Shown here piece after piece: positions 9,930 to 17,724 of a stretch of DNA of 64,000 nucleotides. Location of the stretch: positions 310,001 to 374,000 of the forward strand of contig SMDE01000006.1 of assembly GCA_004346725.1 (NCBI GenBank), read 5' to 3'. The stretch's first letter is position 1, and every line of letters starts with the position of its first letter. This stretch comes from Phytobacter diazotrophicus. Its GTDB lineage: Bacteria; Pseudomonadota; Gammaproteobacteria; Enterobacterales; Enterobacteriaceae. The notes beneath the pieces were generated by a model. It was not told the DNA's origin. It saw nothing but the letters and a program-made list of their open reading frames with translations, and did no database searches. The position numbers and the translations under genes are program-made.

Positions 9930-11003
9930 TTACTTTTCCGTTGCCATCCCGCGAATCGAGGGATGCCAGAAATTTACGCGGCGATCGAGCCGGACCAGCA
10001 AGGTGTAAATCAGCGAACCGGCCAGCGATGACACCACAATCGCTGACCACACGATGGGCATATGCATGCGCGCCGATTCTGTGGAGATACGAAAGCCAAG
10101 CCCGGCGGTCGGTGAGCCAAAATATTCGGCGACGATGGCGGTAATCAGCGCCAGGGTGGCGTTCACTTTCAGGGCGCTAAAAATAAAAGGCAGTGCGGCG
10201 GGCAGGCGCAGCATGCGCAACTGCTGGTGGGGCGTTGCGGCGTAGCAATACATCAGCTCTTGCTCAAGCTTGCCGCTCGCTTTCAGCCCGGCAAGCGTGC
10301 TGACCAGCGCCGGGAAAAAGGTCACCAGAATGACCACGGCAGCTTTTGACGGCCAGTCGAAACCAAACCACATCACCGCGATAGGCGCGACGCCAACCAG
10401 CGGTACGGTGCTGGTCAGGCTGGCGACCGGCAGCAGCCCGCGTTGCAGGAAGGGTAATCGGTCAATAAGCAGCGCCACGCCAATGCCTAAACCACAACCC
10501 AGCAGATATCCCACCAGCACCGATTTGAGGACCGTTTGTACCAGGTCACCCGCCAGTAGTGAGACGCCGTCGACTAACGCCGTGAGAATATCCAGTGGCG
10601 CAGGCAGGATGACCTGCGGAACGGCAAAGCCGGTGACCAGAATCTGCCAGAACCACAGCAGCCAGATGCCGAGCAGCGCGGCGACGGCGGCAGGCGGAAC
10701 CGGGGCGCTCGCCAGTCGCTGTACGCTGACGGCGGCAAGCAGCGCCAGGGCGAGGGTGCTCAGGCCATTAAACGGCAACAGCGCAAGCCAAAGTGCGCTG
10801 CCTGCGAGCGCAGCGGCGAACAGCACGCTACGTAAAGCCGTCTGTGAACAGGCCAGCAGCGAACAGACAACAAGTAACAGCGCATGGAAACGAAGCCCAT
10901 AAGCGGCATCGCTGTCTCCGCTTAACTGAATCAGCGACAGAACAGCAACAATGAAGGCACTGACTAACAACAGGGTGCCGGGCGTTGTATTTTTTTTCAT
11001 CAT
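9930..11003 (-). CDS. ABC importer permease (second of pair)
   Basis: A 357-aa inner-membrane protein. The N-terminal third adds several hydrophobic segments before a BPD_transp_1 permease domain from about residue 150 with the EAA-type loop (YCYAATPHQQLRMLRLPAALPFIFSAL, seen in pieces). The extended N-terminus is longer than the usual 250-290 aa permease. Two adjacent ATGs (11003 and 11000) are possible; the second has better spacing to GGGGG. It overlaps the preceding permease by four bases at most. Confidence 0.85.
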   Translation of the reverse strand: MMKKNTTPGTLLLVSAFIVAVLSLIQLSGDSDAAYGLRFHALLLVVCSLLACSQTALRSVLFAAALAGSALWLALLPFNGLSTLALALLAAVSVQRLASAPVPPAAVAALLGIWLLWFWQILVTGFAVPQVILPAPLDILTALVDGVSLLAGDLVQTVLKSVLVGYLLGCGLGIGVALLIDRLPFLQRGLLPVASLTSTVPLVGVAPIAVMWFGFDWPSKAAVVILVTFFPALVSTLAGLKASGKLEQELMYCYAATPHQQLRMLRLPAALPFIFSALKVNATLALITAIVAEYFGSPTAGLGFRISTESARMHMPIVWSAIVVSSLAGSLIYTLLVRLDRRVNFWHPSIRGMATEK

Positions 11004-11881
11004 GCCCCCTTACGCTGGCGCATCACCAGCCGTTCGGTCAGGGTTACCAGCCCGGTTAATGCCAGGCCCAGCAGGGAGGCCATCACCAGCGCAGACCAGA
11101 TCTGAATGGTGTTGCCGTAATAGGAGCCGGTGAGCAGCCTTGCCCCCAGCCCGGCCTGTGCGCCGGTGGGCAGCTCCGCCACCATCGTGCCGACCAGACC
11201 ACTGGCAATGGCGACGCGAAAGGCCGGAAAGAGATAGGGCAACGAGGAGGGCAGACGCACCATCCAGAAGATATCGACCCGTCTGGCGGCATAGGTATGC
11301 ACCAGTTCCATCTCCATTTTTTGCGGCGAACGCAGCCCCTGCACGGTGGCGATGGTGACCGGGAAAAAGCACAGGTACATGGCGATGGTTGCTTTGGGGA
11401 GCATACCCGTAACCCCCAGACTGCCGAGAATAATTAGCACGATGGGGGCAATCGCCAGTACCGGAATAGTTTGCGAGGCGACAATCCACGGCATCAGCGC
11501 TTTATCGAGCGTCCGTGAATGGACAATGCACACCGCCAGCAGTACGCCTAACATCACGCCCATGGCGAAACCGGTCAGCGCGGCGCTGGCGGTCACCCAG
11601 GTATGCAGTAATAGGTTGCGCGGCGAAGTGAGCGGCCACTGGGTGATGCTGTTCCAGATATCAATAACCAACTGATGCGGTGCAGGCAGCAGCGGGCGGG
11701 TGGCATTGAGGGAGGCTGCAATCAGGTCTGTGCTTGTCCAGGGGCCGCGCGGGGTCAGTACACGGTCGATCACCCCGGAAGCATTCAGGGCGAAAGCCAG
11801 CACGTACCAGAGGATCAACGCCACCAGCAATACGCTGCCGACGGGCAGAACGTGCAGATGCAGACGCTGACTAATGGTCAT
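11000..11881 (-). CDS. ABC importer permease (first of pair)
   Basis: A 293-aa SsuC/TauC/ThiX-type permease with about six membrane segments and the EAA loop near HTYAARRVDIFWMVRLP. The start at 11881 (MTISQRLHLH) lies inside the end of the ATPase gene, with GGAGGGACATC upstream; the longer frame to 11983 would overlap the ATPase by over 100 bases. It works with the neighbouring permease as a heterodimeric channel, which is less usual than the homodimer in Ssu/Tau systems. Confidence 0.85.
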   Translation of the reverse strand: MTISQRLHLHVLPVGSVLLVALILWYVLAFALNASGVIDRVLTPRGPWTSTDLIAASLNATRPLLPAPHQLVIDIWNSITQWPLTSPRNLLLHTWVTASAALTGFAMGVMLGVLLAVCIVHSRTLDKALMPWIVASQTIPVLAIAPIVLIILGSLGVTGMLPKATIAMYLCFFPVTIATVQGLRSPQKMEMELVHTYAARRVDIFWMVRLPSSLPYLFPAFRVAIASGLVGTMVAELPTGAQAGLGARLLTGSYYGNTIQIWSALVMASLLGLALTGLVTLTERLVMRQRKGA

Positions 11882-12710
11882 GATGTCCCTCCACCAGTGC
11901 TTCGCGCACATCGGCGGCGAGCTGTAAAAACGCCGGGGTATCGCGAATGGCAAGGGAGCGCCCGGCGGGAAGCGGGGAGTCAATTACCTTCACAATCCTG
12001 CCCGGACGCGGCGACATCACCACAATTTTGGTCGACAGGTAGACGGCCTCGGAAATGGAGTGGGTCACAAAGACCATCGTGCGCTGTTCGTTAAACCACA
12101 GTTGTTGTAACTGCTGGTTGAGATTGTCGCGCGTCAGTTCATCCAGCGCGCCAAAGGGTTCGTCCATCATCAGAATTTTGGGTTCAAAACCCAGCGCACG
12201 GGCAATGGAGACGCGCTGTTGCATGCCGCCGGAAAGCTGCCACGGATATTTTTTCTCAAAGCCTTTTAGCCCGACGCGTGCCAACTGCTCGCGGGCGATT
12301 TCGTCGCAGCGCTCCGGCGGCACGCCCTGGATTTGCAGCGGCAGTTTGACGTTGGCCAGCACGGTGCGCCATGGCAACAGGACCGGGGCCTGGAAGACAT
12401 AGCCGTAGGCCCCCGCCTGGCGTGCCTCCGAAGGCGACATATCGTTAACCAGCACTTCGCCGGAGGTGATGGGTTCGAGGTCTGCAATGGCACGCAATAA
12501 CGTGGTTTTGCCACAGCCGGAAGGGCCGATAAACGAGACAAACTCCCCCTGGCGAATGGTCAGGTTAATGTCTTTGAGCGCATGTACCGGCTGGTCGGCT
12601 GCCGGATAAATCACGTTGGCCTGGTTTACCCTGATGGCAGGCCGTGCGGTGGCGGTTGCCGGTTTTAACGGTACGACCGCAGATTCCTCTGCATAGATCA
12701 ACTGGCTCAT
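11871..12710 (-). CDS. ABC importer ATPase
   Basis: A 279-aa ATPase of the nitrate/sulfonate/taurine/thiamine-precursor class. Walker A GPSGCGKTTLL, signature LSGGMQQRVSIARAL and Walker B ILMMDEPFGALD are intact. About 28 residues precede the domain. ATG at 12708-12710 has GGAGG upstream. It is the first gene of the importer operon, and a RutR-like palindrome lies 20 bases before its start, where a repressor would block transcription. Confidence 0.9.
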   Translation of the reverse strand: MSQLIYAEESAVVPLKPATATARPAIRVNQANVIYPAADQPVHALKDINLTIRQGEFVSFIGPSGCGKTTLLRAIADLEPITSGEVLVNDMSPSEARQAGAYGYVFQAPVLLPWRTVLANVKLPLQIQGVPPERCDEIAREQLARVGLKGFEKKYPWQLSGGMQQRVSIARALGFEPKILMMDEPFGALDELTRDNLNQQLQQLWFNEQRTMVFVTHSISEAVYLSTKIVVMSPRPGRIVKVIDSPLPAGRSLAIRDTPAFLQLAADVREALVEGHHDH

Positions 12711-12729
12711 TCCAGGCCTCCCCTGTTTT

Positions 12730-12745
12730 TTGACTAACTGGTTAA
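12730..12745. promoter_or_regulatory. RutR-like operator upstream of the ABC importer operon
   Basis: TTGACTAACTGGTTAA agrees with the RutR consensus TTGACCANNTGGTCAA at 12 of 14 defined positions. It shares TGGTTAAGTTT with the site before preT at 7989, which supports a common regulator. The rest of the 12.7-13.0 kb gap holds a small C/G hairpin at about 12938 and nothing else that I recognise. Confidence 0.6.
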
Positions 12746-12992
12746 GTTTGTTTCTCTATGCCATTTTTGTGCCAGGCGTTAAAAGGCGGTTCTTCGCGGT
12801 TTTTGGCGGCAAAATAAGGTTTTTTGATGGCTAAATTGGTGCAAATGTCGACAATGGTGCGTGGTCGTGGGGCAAGGCGGTGTGGGGAAGTCAGGGCGAA
12901 TTCGGTGAAAAAAGAAGCGGTAGTATGCAGGTTACACGCCCCCTTCGCAAAGGGGGAGTGACAGTCTGAATGTGGCGGTGTGGCAGATGAGG

Positions 12993-13523
12993 TTATAGCC
13001 CGTATAAGGCGGCTATCAGTCCGACGATTCCGCCTGCAGCCAGTAAAATCAGCGGCGAAAGGCGGGTTTTCAAAAACAGGACAATACAGACCGCGATCGT
13101 GGCGAGTTGCAGATAATCATGGATCACCGCTCCGGCGACCAGCGCCCCGCCGGAGATAACCAGCCCGACCGTCAGCGGGATTAACGCATGGTTTAACACG
13201 CGTTTCATTTTCTCGTCGGTGTTCTTATTCCATAAGGTCACACACGCCACCACGATCAGTGACGAGGGGATGAACTGGCAAACGGTCGACACCATCAGCC
13301 CGGCGATGCCCGCAACACGCCAGCCGACCAGTGAGGTAATCATCATATTGGGGCCAGGCGCGGCCTGGGCGAGAGCGAATAGTTCGCTGAACTCCCGTGA
13401 GGTCATCCAGTGGTGCACATCGACCACCTGGCGTTGCAACTCAGGGATAATGGCATTACCGCCGCCCAGGGCTAAAAACGAGAGCTGTAAAAAAATGAAG
13501 GCGAGGGAAAACAGCGTTGTCAT
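12993..13523 (-). CDS. Chromate-type (CHR family) transporter, second half
   Basis: A 176-aa membrane protein, one half of a split CHR antiporter. Family motifs FLALGGGNAIIPELQ and FALAQAAPGPNMMITSLVGW (the conserved PGP region) are present. Start ATG at 13521-13523 overlaps the stop of the preceding half (ATGA), so the two are translationally coupled. CHR proteins export chromate; the true substrate of short paired members is often unknown. Confidence 0.88.
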   Translation of the reverse strand: MTTLFSLAFIFLQLSFLALGGGNAIIPELQRQVVDVHHWMTSREFSELFALAQAAPGPNMMITSLVGWRVAGIAGLMVSTVCQFIPSSLIVVACVTLWNKNTDEKMKRVLNHALIPLTVGLVISGGALVAGAVIHDYLQLATIAVCIVLFLKTRLSPLILLAAGGIVGLIAALYGL

Positions 13524-14089
13524 GATGTGTGTTTCCGGTAGCTCAGCATAATACTCAGCGGCACGGCGACCAGTAAGACTGGCAGCAGCGGCAGGCGGAA
13601 AAGGGCAATCGCAACAATGATCCCGCCAAGAATAAGCCACGATGTCAGCGCACGCGGCATTGAGCGCAGGATTTTCAGGCCAGTAGCAATGATAAGCCCC
13701 GCGGCAGCGGCGGATATACCGGCGAAGACCGAGGCGACCAGCGGGTTGTCATGCCAGAGCAGCCAGATATTGCCAAGACAGACGATAACCAGCAGCGGTG
13801 CGGTCAGTAACCCCACCAGCGCGATAAATCCCCCTTTTATGCCATGAAATTCCACCCCGGTGGCGACGCACAAATTCACGGCATTTCCGCCAGGCAGAAA
13901 CTGACACAGCCCCAGCAGTTCGGCAAAGCGTTGTTCTGATAACCAGCGCTTTTTTTCCACCAGCGCCCGGTGCATAAGCGGCAACACCCCGCCAAACCCG
14001 GTCACTCCTAACATAAAACAGGCCAGCCAGAGCTGCCCCAATGTGGGTTTCGCGTCAGGCGACGCGGACATCTTCTTATTTTCTTGCAC
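13520..14089 (-). CDS. Chromate-type (CHR family) transporter, first half
   Basis: A 189-aa membrane protein with CHR motifs FMLGVTGFGGVLPLMHRALVE and LCQFLPGGNAVNL, paired with the next gene. The longest frame uses a GTG start at 14089 with AGGT upstream; ATG at 14071 (MSASPDAK) is the alternative. It is divergent from the cupin gene, with a 190-base shared promoter region. In short-chain CHR pairs the two proteins insert in opposite orientation and are both required. Confidence 0.88.
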   Translation of the reverse strand: MQENKKMSASPDAKPTLGQLWLACFMLGVTGFGGVLPLMHRALVEKKRWLSEQRFAELLGLCQFLPGGNAVNLCVATGVEFHGIKGGFIALVGLLTAPLLVIVCLGNIWLLWHDNPLVASVFAGISAAAAGLIIATGLKILRSMPRALTSWLILGGIIVAIALFRLPLLPVLLVAVPLSIMLSYRKHTS

Positions 14090-14279
14090 AACGACCTACC
14101 TTTAATGGCCGGATCCCTGGCGATCGATAACCCATTTGTAATCTTGATGAAATTACAGGAATTTCATCGGCAGAAAAATGATCGCCGCCGGGATCCGCAG
14201 CGACAGATATCGCAAGAGGGCGAAGGGATGGTGGGATTTCATCTACGCTAAGGAGATGGATCAACATGCAGGAGGTGCT

Positions 14280-14882
14280 ATGGCTGATATGAATCGTCGC
14301 TGTTTTATGAAGATGCTCTCTGGCGCTGCGCTGACGACCCCCTGGTTGCTTGAGGCGGCTGAAAAGGGGCAGTCCGCGGCAGCTTCGGCTCCCGTGACCG
14401 GGGCTTTCTTGCTTTCGCCAAAAGAGTGGGTACCCAATAATCCTGTGTTGCCCGTATTGCTGTATCGTCAGGTGAGTCCGGGGCGGGCAACAGCCCAGGA
14501 CGCGCAGCAGTTGTTTGCGAAAAATGGCTGGCCGCCGCAATGGGTGGACGGGGTGTTTGATTACCATCACTACCACAGCACGGCGCATGAGGTGCTGGGT
14601 TTTGTCGGCGGTGAAGCCAGGTTGATGTTGGGCGGTCCGGGCGGTAAAGAATTGACCGTGCGGGCGGGCGATGTGGTGGTATTACCTGCCGGGACGGGGC
14701 ACTGTAATCTCGGCAGTAGCGCGGATTTTTCCGTCGTCGGCGCGTATCCACCAGGGCAGGATTTCGATCTCTGCCGTGATGCAGCCGATGCGCAAAGGTT
14801 AGCCGCGATTGCCAGTGCGACATTTCCTCATAGCGACCCGGTTTTTGGCGCGCAGGGATTGCTTTTAGAGCAATGGCTTTAA
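14280..14882 (+). CDS. Cupin-domain protein with a twin-arginine signal
   Basis: A 200-aa protein. The N-terminus [18 protein letters not shown] fits a Tat signal (RRxFxK followed by a hydrophobic stretch), so export in folded form to the periplasm is likely. The rest is a YjlB-type cupin: [19 protein letters not shown], then [17 protein letters not shown], with histidines suitable for a metal site. ATG at 14280 is preceded by AGGAGG at the right spacing; the frame extends upstream without support. It diverges from the chromate-type transporter. The substrate is unknown. Confidence 0.82.
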   Translation: MADMNRRCFMKMLSGAALTTPWLLEAAEKGQSAAASAPVTGAFLLSPKEWVPNNPVLPVLLYRQVSPGRATAQDAQQLFAKNGWPPQWVDGVFDYHHYHSTAHEVLGFVGGEARLMLGGPGGKELTVRAGDVVVLPAGTGHCNLGSSADFSVVGAYPPGQDFDLCRDAADAQRLAAIASATFPHSDPVFGAQGLLLEQWL

Positions 14883-15033
14883 TCGTGTTGCCAGGAATTT
14901 TCTTGTTTTATGGCAGGGCTAACTTTGCGGTCTACGCTTAAAGCGCATTAGGAATGCAAAGCTCTCTGTGTATGTAATGATGGTCTTCTCTATTGAAAGA
15001 CATTGTTGGATAAAAGGTTTTGGACATGTTGCG
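14883..15033. other. Gap before an orphan terminator; possible small RNA
   Basis: No protein gene is supported here. An ATG ATG at about 14977 opens a 22-codon frame without a ribosome binding site. The stretch ends in a strong terminator (15034-15061), so a short transcript may be made, or the cupin mRNA simply ends here. Confidence 0.3.
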
Positions 15034-15061
15034 GCCAGCTCGTGAGAGCTGGCTTTTTTTT
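15034..15061 (+). terminator. Strong rho-independent terminator
   Basis: GCCAGCTC / GAGCTGGC stem with a GTGA tetraloop, followed by eight T at 15054-15061. It is 150 bases past the cupin stop codon and 400 bases before accB. It may end the cupin transcript or an unannotated small RNA. Confidence 0.85.
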
Positions 15062-15467
15062 GGCCATTTAGTGGTTTTTTTTGGAACCTTTAGGAAATTA
15101 TGATCGCCGTCATAATTCTGAAAAGCTGGTATGATCTGCTTATTGCCAGGAATTTTCCGATAGACTACTATGGCTTCACCCCCAGACAGAGCTAACGCCA
15201 CAATAGATAGTGAGTGCCGGAGATAAGCGCCGGGAGGGTAAATAAACTTGAAGTATTTGCTCGACTTAAAACACCAGGCCCTGGCATCTGCCAGGGCTTA
15301 ATCGTTTTTAGCGCCGCTGTTTTTCTTCGCCCTGCGCATTTCGTTATTCCCCTTCGATCGCCGGAGATCCTGTTTATCGTTGCGCTTTGCAATAACCTCT
15401 TCTATACACTGCATATTCACGTCGTTACACTTGCGCGACATCCGGCACTGAACCACTGAGAACCCCT
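15062..15467. other. Upstream region of the stand-alone accB
   Basis: About 400 bases without a supported gene. A perfect hairpin GGCCCTGGCA/TGCCAGGGCT-like stem lies at 15277-15297, followed after six bases by five T; it could be a leader attenuator. Native accB genes also have long leaders, so this may have been duplicated with the gene. Confidence 0.4.
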
Positions 15468-15929
15468 ATGGATATTGAGAAAATCAAGCAACTGATCAAA
15501 TTGGTCGAAGCGTCAGGCATCTCCGAACTGGAAATTTCCGAAGGCGAAGGGTCGGTGCGTATCAGTCGCGCGGTCGCTACCCCTGCGGCACAGCATACGT
15601 ATACCCTCCCCGTCATGCCGCAACCAGCACAGTCAAACGCGGTTGCGCCAGTCGTAACCACAGTGGCGGCAGAGTCTGCTGCCGCACAAATCAGTGGTCA
15701 CATCGTGCGTTCCCCAATGGTCGGGACCTTCTATCGCACGCCGAGCCCGGATGCCAAAGCGTTCTGTGAAGTCGGCCAGAAAGTGAATGTGGGCGATACC
15801 CTGTGTATTGTTGAAGCGATGAAAATGATGAACCAGATCGAAGCGGACAAAGCAGGGGTAGTGAAGGCGATTCTGGCGGAAAGTGGTCAGCCTGTTGAGT
15901 TTGACGAGCCGCTGGTCGTCATCGAATAA
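15468..15929 (+). CDS. accB: Biotin carboxyl carrier protein of acetyl-CoA carboxylase, stand-alone copy
   Basis: A 153-aa protein very close to E. coli AccB (156 aa): N-terminal [20 protein letters not shown], a Pro/Ala/Gln linker at about residues 35-72, then the biotinyl domain with the thumb segment [16 protein letters not shown] and biotin site VEAMKMMN (Lys119). In E. coli accB is followed by accC; here it is followed by the convergent siaD gene, and no accC is present. It is therefore either a second accB or a relocated one. All biotinylation features are intact, so it should be biotinylated by BirA. AccB represses its own operon in E. coli, so an extra copy could alter fatty-acid synthesis control. 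Confidence 0.93.
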   Translation: MDIEKIKQLIKLVEASGISELEISEGEGSVRISRAVATPAAQHTYTLPVMPQPAQSNAVAPVVTTVAAESAAAQISGHIVRSPMVGTFYRTPSPDAKAFCEVGQKVNVGDTLCIVEAMKMMNQIEADKAGVVKAILAESGQPVEFDEPLVVIE

Positions 15930-15967
15930 CGCGACTGACGACCGGCATATCAGGATGCCCTGCTACC

Positions 15968-16732
15968 CTAACGGACGAGTGCGATGTTCGCCTGGACCGG
16001 GGGGGCCTGGCGAAAAAAGTCCTCATGCAGCGCAACCTGGTTACGCCCGCGCTTTTTCGCTGTATAAAGCGCGGCGTCGGCGGCGCTGTACAGGTTTTCA
16101 AAATCACTGTTTTTCATGCCAAGGCTGACACCGAAACTGGCGGTCACCAGTTGTTGCGGTAAGACATCCAGCGGCGATGCATTCAGGGAAGAGTGAATGT
16201 AACTGGCAATGATCATCGCATCTTCAATGCGGGCTTCCGGCAGTAAAATCGTAAACTCTTCACCGCCGACGCGACCAATGGACGCACTTTCCGGCAGCGC
16301 GCGGCGAATGCGCGATACCAGCGCGCAAATCACCCTGTCACCCGTGGGGTGACCATATTCATCATTGATGCGTTTGAAGTGATCAATATCCAGCAGGATC
16401 AGAGCGACGTTTGCCTGCGTCAGGGATTTATTGATGTGGTTGATGATGGCGCTGCGGTTAAAGACGGCGGTGAGCGGGTCGTGCGTGGCCTCATACTCAA
16501 GCTGCGCCGCCAGTTTTTGCAGTTGCTCATTCATACGGTTCAGTTCACGTTCCGCACGGTCGCTGCGGCTGATCACGCGGTAGGATTCGCGGATCAGGCG
16601 TTGATAATGCTTCGCCACGCTCCACAGTTTTTCACGACAGGCGTCTGCGGGCAGCGTGGCGTCTGCCGCTGCCAGGCGAGCCTCTTCGAGTACGGAATAT
16701 TCCTCCTTGAAAAGCTCATTAATATCTAGCAT
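15968..16732 (-). CDS. siaD: Diguanylate cyclase SiaD
   Basis: A 254-aa cytosolic GGDEF protein that makes c-di-GMP from two GTP. The N-terminal ~90 residues form a helical, coiled-coil region (HYQRLIRESYRVISRSDRA), and the catalytic domain has DHFKRINDEYGH and the active-site GGEEF. No RxxD product-inhibition site stands before GGEEF. It is last in a four-gene siaA-B-C-D operon with overlapping genes; in Pseudomonas aeruginosa SiaC binds SiaD to activate it. The start overlaps the siaC stop. Confidence 0.88.
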   Translation of the reverse strand: MLDINELFKEEYSVLEEARLAAADATLPADACREKLWSVAKHYQRLIRESYRVISRSDRAERELNRMNEQLQKLAAQLEYEATHDPLTAVFNRSAIINHINKSLTQANVALILLDIDHFKRINDEYGHPTGDRVICALVSRIRRALPESASIGRVGGEEFTILLPEARIEDAMIIASYIHSSLNASPLDVLPQQLVTASFGVSLGMKNSDFENLYSAADAALYTAKKRGRNQVALHEDFFRQAPPVQANIALVR

Positions 16733-17142
16733 GCGTCAAGATCCGGGATAAGAAAGACCGCCAGGGAAGGGAAGTCGATACGTAACTCCTGACCGAACTC
16801 TTCGGAAATATCGTCTTCCTCGTCATAGTACCAGTGCAGCTCGCAGGCGATACCGCCTTTCGCAAAGCCATTCAGACACTCGAACAGTTCAAATAACAGC
16901 TTGGTGCTGGAGCTATTGAAATAGCTCAGCGCGACATGCAGACGAACCGGTTCATCGGTGGCCGGTTTGTCTTGCAGCCAGTTCTCAATGGCCTGCAACA
17001 GCGGGCGAAAGAACGCCGCGGCATTTTCAGGATAGGCTTCACCTTTAAGCACCAGACGATGTGCTGAAAAATCAAAATTCACTTCCGGTGTGGCCTGGGT
17101 TGCGGGCTGCTCAATGGAAGAGGTTAATGTCATATCAGTCAT
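16726..17142 (-). CDS. siaC: SiaC (DUF1987) switch protein
   Basis: A 138-aa protein of the DUF1987/SiaC family, built like an anti-sigma-factor antagonist. The segment SYFNSSSTKLLFELFECLN matches the region holding the phosphorylated threonine in P. aeruginosa SiaC. The acidic stretch YYDEEDDISEEFGQE is typical. Unphosphorylated SiaC activates the diguanylate cyclase SiaD; SiaB phosphorylates it and SiaA dephosphorylates it. The start overlaps siaB by 8 bases. Confidence 0.87.
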   Translation of the reverse strand: MTDMTLTSSIEQPATQATPEVNFDFSAHRLVLKGEAYPENAAAFFRPLLQAIENWLQDKPATDEPVRLHVALSYFNSSSTKLLFELFECLNGFAKGGIACELHWYYDEEDDISEEFGQELRIDFPSLAVFLIPDLDAC

Positions 17143-17716
17143 GGCAAAACGTTGCCTTTAGGTGAAAGGCGGACAACGGACTGGCCGCCAGTGGATGAAT
17201 GCGATACTCCAGTGGCTCACTGGTATCCCGCGCCATGGTCAACAAACCAATGTTCGCACCCTTGCTTGTGGCAGGCGCTTCACTGCGTAATCCCTGTTTC
17301 CAGGCATTGCGGATTTCCGCCTGGGTCATTGTGCGCAGGACTTCGAGGTTTGTTTTTAGCAAAGAGGATTCTTCCGGGCCAACCAGATTTGCGGTTTCGA
17401 GGTAATAATTTGCCTGGTCGGTGTGAAAACACAGTGAACCATAGCGCAATTCATCCTGGCCCGTGCACAGAAAGCGTTCATCCGATGAATAGCGAACGAT
17501 GTTTTGCCCCATCTCGATAAAGACGGAGAATAATTTGCGACGCGTCGCAGAGGAGGCTTCATGTTTATCCAGCCACGTGCGCATCACGTCACCCATCGAC
17601 ACAATGTGCTGTTGGGAAAAATAGCCCGTGTAAAAAAGCTCGACAGCGCTTTGCCGCTGAAGAGTGAAAAGGGGGAGCAAAACCGCTTCTTTGACCTGCA
17701 GGTCGCTTATTTTCAT
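17135..17716 (-). CDS. siaB: SiaB-type protein kinase
   Basis: A 193-aa protein of the SiaB (DUF6272) family, a GHKL-like kinase that phosphorylates SiaC. The segment FIEMGQNIVRYSSDE resembles the N-box of this fold. It lies 8 bases after siaA and overlaps siaC. The kinase and phosphatase pair would set the level of active SiaC and so c-di-GMP output. Confidence 0.85.
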   Translation of the reverse strand: MKISDLQVKEAVLLPLFTLQRQSAVELFYTGYFSQQHIVSMGDVMRTWLDKHEASSATRRKLFSVFIEMGQNIVRYSSDERFLCTGQDELRYGSLCFHTDQANYYLETANLVGPEESSLLKTNLEVLRTMTQAEIRNAWKQGLRSEAPATSKGANIGLLTMARDTSEPLEYRIHPLAASPLSAFHLKATFCHD

Positions 17717-17724
17717 TTAATTTA

